DNA of 64,000 nucleotides from Triticum aestivum (lineage: Eukaryota; Streptophyta; Magnoliopsida; Poales; Poaceae). Shown here in pieces: positions 58,671 through 64,000 of this stretch; position 1 is the stretch's first letter; the number at the start of each line of letters is the position of its first letter. Location: the NCBI RefSeq assembly GCF_018294505.1, contig NC_057802.1, forward strand, positions 308,128,961 to 308,192,960, written 5' to 3'. A program made the position numbers and the translations under genes. The notes beneath the pieces are model-generated. The model made no database searches. It was not told the DNA's origin and saw only the letters and a list, made by a program, of their open reading frames with translations.

Positions 58671-59917
58671 AGCAATAGCGTGGGGTTGATATTCTCGTGT
58701 GTGCTTGTTTGCTTTCTTCACTAAGTAGATTTTGTTTTTACTTTTTGTTTCTGTTTAGTTGTGGGTGAAACATACAAAAAAATTAAAGAATGAAAATACC
58801 AAAAAAAATACTTGCCTCTCATGCCTTAAAAGTTTTTTTCAAAAAGAGAAGAGATTGGAAAGTTATGCATTGAAGAAGTGAGGGTCGACCTTGAGCACTT
58901 GTGTTCATGCTCACGGAAACAATGTAGAATTTTTCATGGAAGTTTCTCTGTAAATAATTATCCCCTTGTGTATATCCATTGTATTATAAAAATAATGTGC
59001 CAAGCTTTGGTTTTAGTATGATTAGATTGCTTGTTTACTATGTGCAGAACAAAAACAGAAACTTTGTCTGTAGCGCGTGATTTTACATTTTTTTACTGGA
59101 AGGTCAAATGGGTCTGAAACTTTTTGCACATTACTTCGGTACAAATTTTCAAAATTATTTTATAATTTTTGGAGTTACAGAAGTTTACTAAACTTCCAAA
59201 TTACTACAGACTGTCCTGTTTTTGACAGATTCTATTTTTCGCGTGTTGTTTGCTTATTTTGATGAATCTATGGCTAGTATCGGGGGGTATGAACCATAGA
59301 GAAGTTGGAATACAGTAGGTTTAACACCAATATAAATAAAGAATGAGTTCATTGCAGTAACTTAAAGTGGTAGTTTGCTTTATTACACTAACGGATCTCA
59401 CAAAGTTTTTGTTAAAGTTTTGTGTGGATGAAGTGTTCGAAGATCAAGGAGCTATCAATATGAGAAGAATAAAGAGAGGCAAGAGTTCAAGCTTGGGGAT
59501 GCCCAAGGCACCCCAAGTAGATATTTCAAGGGATACTCAAGCATCTAAGCTTGGGGATGCCCCGGTTGGCATCCCATCTTTCTTCTTCAACAAATATCGG
59601 TATACCTCGGTTTTTGTTTTGTTCACATGATTTGTGTCCTTTGTGTTTTTGTTTTTCCTTTAAGAACCATGCTATTATGATATAGACCTTCATTGATTTA
59701 TAGAATACTTCATGTGCTTCACTTATATCTTTTAAGTATGATCTTATAGAATGATCTTTGTGCTTCACTTAAATCTTTTGAGTACGGCTTTATAGAATGC
59801 TTCGTGTGCTTCACTTATATATTTTGAGCTTGGATATTTGCTAGTAGATATTAATCCTAGAATACTCCATGAACTTCACTTATATCCTTTGGAGTATTAA
59901 TAATATTATCATCTAAA
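58671..59917 (+). other. left internal region of element E
   Basis: AT-rich, without a gene. Includes the first two AGCTTGGGGATGCC hairpin motifs and, from 59690 to 59900, several copies of TGCTTCACTTATATCTTT-like sequence about 60 bases apart. Confidence 0.6.
59492..59575 (+). repeat. two hairpin-forming polypurine-like motifs in element E
   Basis: CTTGGGGATGCCCAAGGCAC at 59492 begins an imperfect palindrome to 59517. GGGATGCC (59554-59561), loop CCGGTT, GGCATCCC (59568-59575) forms a perfect 8-bp stem. Both contain the AGCTTGGGGATGC sequence of the polypurine tract. Confidence 0.75.
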
Positions 59918-60301
59918 GTGGATTTAGAAGAAGTTGCTCCCACTATTCCGAATGAGAAGAATTTTGCTTATGTGGAGAGTAGTAAAATTTCTATGTTTGT
60001 CGATCATGAAAAGAATGCTTTATGTGATGGTTATATTGTTGAACTCATTCATGATGCTACTGAAATTTTTTATGAGGGAGGAATACATGCTTGTAGAAGT
60101 TGCAATAATATCAAGTTTCCTCTCTATGTGCTTAAAGTTTTGAAGTTATACTTGTTTTGCCTTCCTATGCTAGTTGATTCTTGTTCCTATAAATTATGTG
60201 TTCACAAAATCCCTAGGAATAGGAAGTGGGCTAGATTCAAATGTGCTAGTCATATTCTTCAAGATGCTCTCTTTACGTTTCAATTCTTTTCTTTTATGTG
60301 A
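59918..60301 (+). CDS. unrecognised 127-codon frame in element E
   Basis: An open frame of 127 codons ending TGA at 60301, in otherwise stop-rich AT-rich DNA. I do not recognise a domain. It has a CRSCNN motif, a hydrophobic stretch (VLKLYLFCLPMLV) and a basic PRNRKWARFKC segment. It starts with GTG in the open part, so the true start is unclear. In autonomous relatives this region may belong to a longer frame. It could be a remnant of a gag-pol-unrelated element gene or chance; I lean weakly to a remnant. Confidence 0.35.
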   Translation: MDLEEVAPTIPNEKNFAYVESSKISMFVDHEKNALCDGYIVELIHDATEIFYEGGIHACRSCNNIKFPLYVLKVLKLYLFCLPMLVDSCSYKLCVHKIPRNRKWARFKCASHILQDALFTFQFFSFM

Positions 60302-62535
60302 ACATCATTGAAATCATCATGCCTAGCTAAAAGGCATTAAAGAAAAGCGCTTGTTGGGAGACAACCCAATATTTACCCTTACTATTTTCGTGTGGTTACA
60401 TGATTAAGCTACTGTATTAATCATGTTTTATAGCTTTTTTCAATAAAGTTCCGAGTAAGACCTTTGGGAAGACTTGGGTGAAAGTTAATGTGGTCTTGCT
60501 GTAAGAAAAAGAAACTTTGCGCTCACGGGATTAGCTGCCATTTTTTACAGAAGAGTGATTTTGAGTTGATTCTTTTTGCAGAAGATTAATAGACAAATTC
60601 CTCACGTCCAACAATTTATTTCATAATTTTTGGAGTAGCATAAGTATGGTTTCTATTCAGATCATTACAGACTGTTCTGTTTCTGAAAGATTCTGTTTTC
60701 ATTGCATATTTTTGCTTGTTTTCTAGTTTCTATGGATTATATTTCTCAATATAAATTGTAGAAATGATATGGTACAGTAGGCATTGTGTGAGAACAATTA
60801 TGAACCTTGTCTTTGACAGTACCAAAGTGAATGGTGTACTCTTTATCATACTAACCTATCTCACGAAGTTCCGTTAAGTTTTGTGTGATTGAAGTTTTCA
60901 AGCTTTGGGTGAGATATCGATATGAGGAGAATAAGGAGCGGAAAGAACCTAAGATAGGCACCCCAAGGTAATATTCATGTAAGACTCAAGCGCCTAAGCT
61001 TGGGGATGCCCCGGAAGGCATCCCCTCTTTCGTCTTCAAAACTATCGGTATACCTTACTCGGAGCTATATTTTTATTCGTCACATGATATGTGTTTTGCT
61101 TGGAGCGTATTTTCAATTTTACTTGCTGTTTGGATAAAATCATTGGATCTGAAATATTGAGTGAAAAAGAATCCTCCCATGTCTAGTTAATTATTTGACT
61201 ACTCAGTGTTCCTCACTTATATCTTTTTGAAGTAGTTTGTCATTTACTCATGTGCTTCACATATATCCTATGAGTAAATGGTTGAATGAATAGAATATCA
61301 TAAATCTGAATTTATATATGTTTCATATGCTTATACCATGGGGAGTAATGACTTCACACATAATACGTATAGGTAGTAAACTTATTGAAAGTTAGCAAAC
61401 GCAGAATTGGTCACTTAAACAATTCATGAAAGAATATTGAAGGAAGAGAGATTTCACATATAAATATACTATCTTGGACATCTTTTATAATTGTGAGCAC
61501 TCATTAAAATATGACATGCTAAAAGGTTGATGTTGGACAAGGAAGACAACGTAATGGGTTATGTTTTCTTATATCCGAAATAAAGTATATTGTCATGGAT
61601 CATCCAACATCCTGAGCTTGCCTTTCCCTCTCATGCTAGCCAAATTCTTTGCACCAAGTAGAAATACTACTTGTGCTTCCAAACATCCCTTAAACTAGTT
61701 TTGCCATGAGAGTCCACCATAACTACCTATGGATTAAGTAAGATCCTTCAAGTAAGTTGTCATTGTTGCATGCAATAAAAAAATTGCTCTCTAAATATGT
61801 ATGATCTAGTAGTGTGGAGAAAATAAGCTTTATACGAACTTGTGATAAGGAAGAAATAAAAGCGACAGACTGCATAATAAAGGTCTCTATGACAAGAGGC
61901 AATATAAAGTGACGTTCTTTTGCATTAAGATTGTGTGCATCCAACCTTAAAAGCACATGACAACCTTTGCTTCCCTCTGCGAAGAGCCTATCTTTTAATT
62001 CTTGTCTTATACCTTATACAAGAGTCATGGTGATCTTCACCTTTCCTTTTTACATTTTATCCTTTGGCAAGCACGTTGTGTTGGAAAGATCCTGATATAT
62101 ATATATCCAATTGGAAGTAAGTTATCATGAACTATTATTGTTGACATTACCCTTGAGGTAAAAGGTTGGGAGGTGAAACTATAAGCCCCTATCTTTCTCT
62201 GTGTCCGATTAGAACTTTGAACCCATAAATATCACATAAGTGTTAGCAATTGTGAAATATTAAATGATAGTTGAGTATGTGGAGTTTGCGAAATCAAAGC
62301 TCTGACATAGACCCTTCCTGAAAGTAAGATGAATTGCAATTGTTTGATGACTGAGAATATAGTTTGTTAGTTTCAAGAAAGTTTATGATCTATACTTTAA
62401 CATGTGAATAGCTTGTTACTTGATCATGAGAAGTTTTATGAGTTGAGCTACTATTATGATATATAATGATGCTAGAAAAAGTGGTTGGAACTTTATTTCT
62501 TTTATCATTTAACTACTCGAGGACGAGCAGGAATT
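60302..62535 (+). other. right internal region of element E
   Basis: 2.2 kb with no supported gene. Contains a diverged second copy of the 59340-59640 block at about 60830-61090, including a perfect hairpin, and more CTTCACTTATAT-like words (61210-61280). Confidence 0.6.
61002..61025 (+). repeat. perfect 9-bp hairpin with polypurine-like sequence
   Basis: GGGGATGCC (61002-61010), loop CCGGAA, GGCATCCCC (61017-61025). Compared with the copy at 59554 the loop changed but the stem was kept and extended. Confidence 0.75.
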
Positions 62536-62549
62536 AAGCTTGGGGATGC
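62536..62549 (+). promoter_or_regulatory. polypurine tract of element E
   Basis: AAGCTTGGGGATGC directly before the 3' LTR start TGATATGTCTCC. Confidence 0.75.
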
Positions 62550-63651
62550 TGATATGTCTCCAACGTATCTATAATTTATGAAGTATTCATGCCATGTTTA
62601 CAATAGTTTTATATGATTTTGGTATGATTTGATTAGAACTAACCCGGACTAACGCTGTTTTCAATAGAACTACTGTGGTGTTGTTTTTGTGCAGAAATAA
62701 AAGTTCTCGGAATGGCCTAAAAATCAACGAAGATTTTTTCTGGAAAATATGAAAAATACTGGAACAAAAATCTACCGGAGGGGAGTCCCGTGGGCCCCAC
62801 AAGGGTGGGGGCGCGCCCACCCCCTGGGTCACGCCCCCTGCCTCGTGGACTCCCCGAGGGCCCCCCTGACGTGAAATCAACGCCAACTCCTCCTATAAAT
62901 CAAGAAAACCCCAGAACAGAACCTAGATCGGAAGTTCCGCCGCCGCAAGCCTCTGTAGCCATGAGAAATCAATCTAGGCCCTCTTCGGCACCCTGCCGGA
63001 GGGGGCCATCATCACCGGAGGCCATGGAGGAGGATCGCGGAGGGGCCATCATCGCCATGAAGGCCAAGGACCAGAGGGAGAACCTCTCCCCATCTAGGGG
63101 GGAGGCCATGGAGGAGGAAGCACAAGGGGGAGACCTCTCCTCCTCTCTCTTGGTGGAGCCGGAGTACCATCGGGAGGGGAATCATCGCCGCGGTGATCGT
63201 CTTCATCAACATCACCATTCTCATCTCTTTTACGCGGTCCACTCTCCCGCACCCCGCTGTAATCCCTACTTGAACATGGTGCTTTATGCCACATATTATG
63301 ATCCAATGATGTGTTGCCATCCTATGATGTTTTGAGTAGATATCCTTTGTCTTAGGGTTGATTGATGATCTAGATTGGTATGAGTTGTATGTTTTATTCT
63401 GGTGTTGTCCTATGGTGCCCTCCGTGTCGTGCAAGCGTGAGGGATTCCCGTTGTAGGGTGTTGCAATATGTCCATGGTTTACTTATTGTCTGTGTTGCTT
63501 GAGTGACAGAAGCATAAACACGGATAAGTGGGTCACGGCGTATGGGATAAAGGGGACTTGATGCTTTAATGCTATGGTTGGGTTTTACCTTAATGATCTT
63601 TAGTAGTTGCGAATGCTTGCTAGAGTTCCAATCATAAGTGCATATGATCTA
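62550..63651 (+). repeat. 3' LTR of element E, truncated
   Basis: Matches 57135-58232; TATA at about 62892-62900. Homology stops after GATCTA at 63651. Divergence from the 5' copy is concentrated in the first 250 bp. Confidence 0.85.
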
Positions 63652-64000
63652 CATGAAGTTGCAGGTTCCTGTCGTGAACTTGGCTTCGACAAGGGACGAG
63701 AAGATTGCACGGCACAACGATCCCCGGCAAGCCAAATAGATAAGTTTTACCTCTTGTCCATCAGTGTTCTGTAAAGCTATAACTTTGCATAAGAAAACCT
63801 CACCTCTCTTTTGAAACTTAAGGTGCTCCCATCCATGACTCGAACGTTGCTTCAGTCAGGATGGTCGCAGTGGCCTTTAGCAAAAAGGAGCTGGCGGGGG
63901 GCTGGCCCCTCTGTCTGTCCCACGACAGACGTAGCTCTCCGGCAGACAAAGAGGGTGCCGGCAGGATATCCTGCCGGGGAAAACTCATTTATTTTCACTA
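63652..64000 (+). other. probable 3' internal sequence of Tat element C
   Basis: Not part of element E. GC-rich with CCGGCA words and an inverted GGCAGGATATCCTGCC near 63961, in the style of C's LTR. A short in-frame stretch from ATG at 63653 to TAG is not recognised. The placement is by context. Confidence 0.45.

Larger units (their letters stand above)
57135..63651 (+). mobile_element. non-autonomous Athila-like LTR element E, 3' end truncated
   Basis: LTRs at 57135-58643 and 62550-63651 flank 3.9 kb with no gag or pol. The primer-binding site is TGGCGCCGTTGTCGGGG, one base from the Asp-tRNA form typical of Athila-type elements. The 3' LTR stops matching at 63651 and lacks about 400 bp, so the right target-site copy is lost, probably by deletion. 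It sits in the integrase end of Tat element C. Confidence 0.85.
43157..64000 (+). mobile_element. Tat-lineage retrotransposon C, carrying two nested insertions
   Basis: Plus strand: 5' LTR (43157-44067 continued at 50932-50940), primer-binding site, gag, protease and pol to 57134, then the insertion of element E, then probable 3' internal sequence from 63652 to the window end. Its LTR starts TGTCGG and ends CCGCGACA. The five bases before it are ATCTA; the matching copy is outside the window. It inserted into the ORF0-like frame of chromovirus B. Confidence 0.8.

Noticed and set aside
1..64000. tRNA, rRNA and small-RNA genes
   Set aside because: Only tRNA-complementary primer sites were seen; no cloverleaf or rRNA-like sequence was recognised by eye, though a dedicated search was not possible.

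Overview
The window is plant nuclear DNA from a large, repeat-rich grass genome, most probably a Triticeae species (wheat, Aegilops, barley or rye). The main reason is an almost full-length copia element of the Angela/BARE1/WIS type. Three grass-type Ty3/gypsy groups (Tat, Tekay-like chromovirus, Athila-like) are nested into one another around it. I found no ordinary cellular gene, no rRNA or tRNA gene and no CRISPR. Almost every base can be assigned to an LTR retrotransposon or its debris.

Left half (1-31,022). A Tekay-like chromovirus A on the minus strand has its 3' LTR on the left (9,271-12,299), its gag-pol at 16,786-12,336, its primer-binding site near 17,700 and its 5' LTR on the right (17,714-31,022). 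A Tat element (1-9,265, plus strand, cut by the window start) sits in its 3' LTR with a 5-bp flank CCTCA. An Angela-type copia element (20,683-29,515) sits in its 5' LTR between GCTGC duplications. Besides a decayed pol, the Tat element carries a six-exon antisense gene (7,522 to 3,764) with five GT-AG introns, one continuous frame and one nonsense codon.

Middle (31,023-34,122). Debris: a plus-strand remnant of a second gene of that antisense type, a 114-bp tandem duplication, and a truncated Athila-like LTR in reverse.

Right half (33,977-64,000). A second Tekay-like element B on the minus strand has its 3' LTR at 34,123-37,598, a decayed gag-pol (42,086-37,484) and an extra frame (ORF0-like) upstream of gag. 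The extra frame is cut at 43,156 by Tat element C (plus strand, running to the window end). C's 5' LTR was split by a 6.9-kb non-coding element D (44,068-50,926, duplication GATAT). D received a 1.6-kb solo LTR (46,791-48,375, duplication CCTGC). C's pol was cut by non-autonomous Athila-like element E (57,135-63,651), whose 3' LTR is truncated.

The genes do not form a cellular pathway: they are gag, protease, reverse transcriptase, RNase H and integrase of separate elements, all broken by stops, frameshifts or lost catalytic residues. The points I would look at first are the spliced antisense gene, the ORF0-like frame, the LTR of element B that has internal sequence on both sides, and the repeated occurrence, inside four elements, of sequence resembling each element's own polypurine tract. 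All coordinates and element boundaries were read by eye; family names finer than lineage are tentative.
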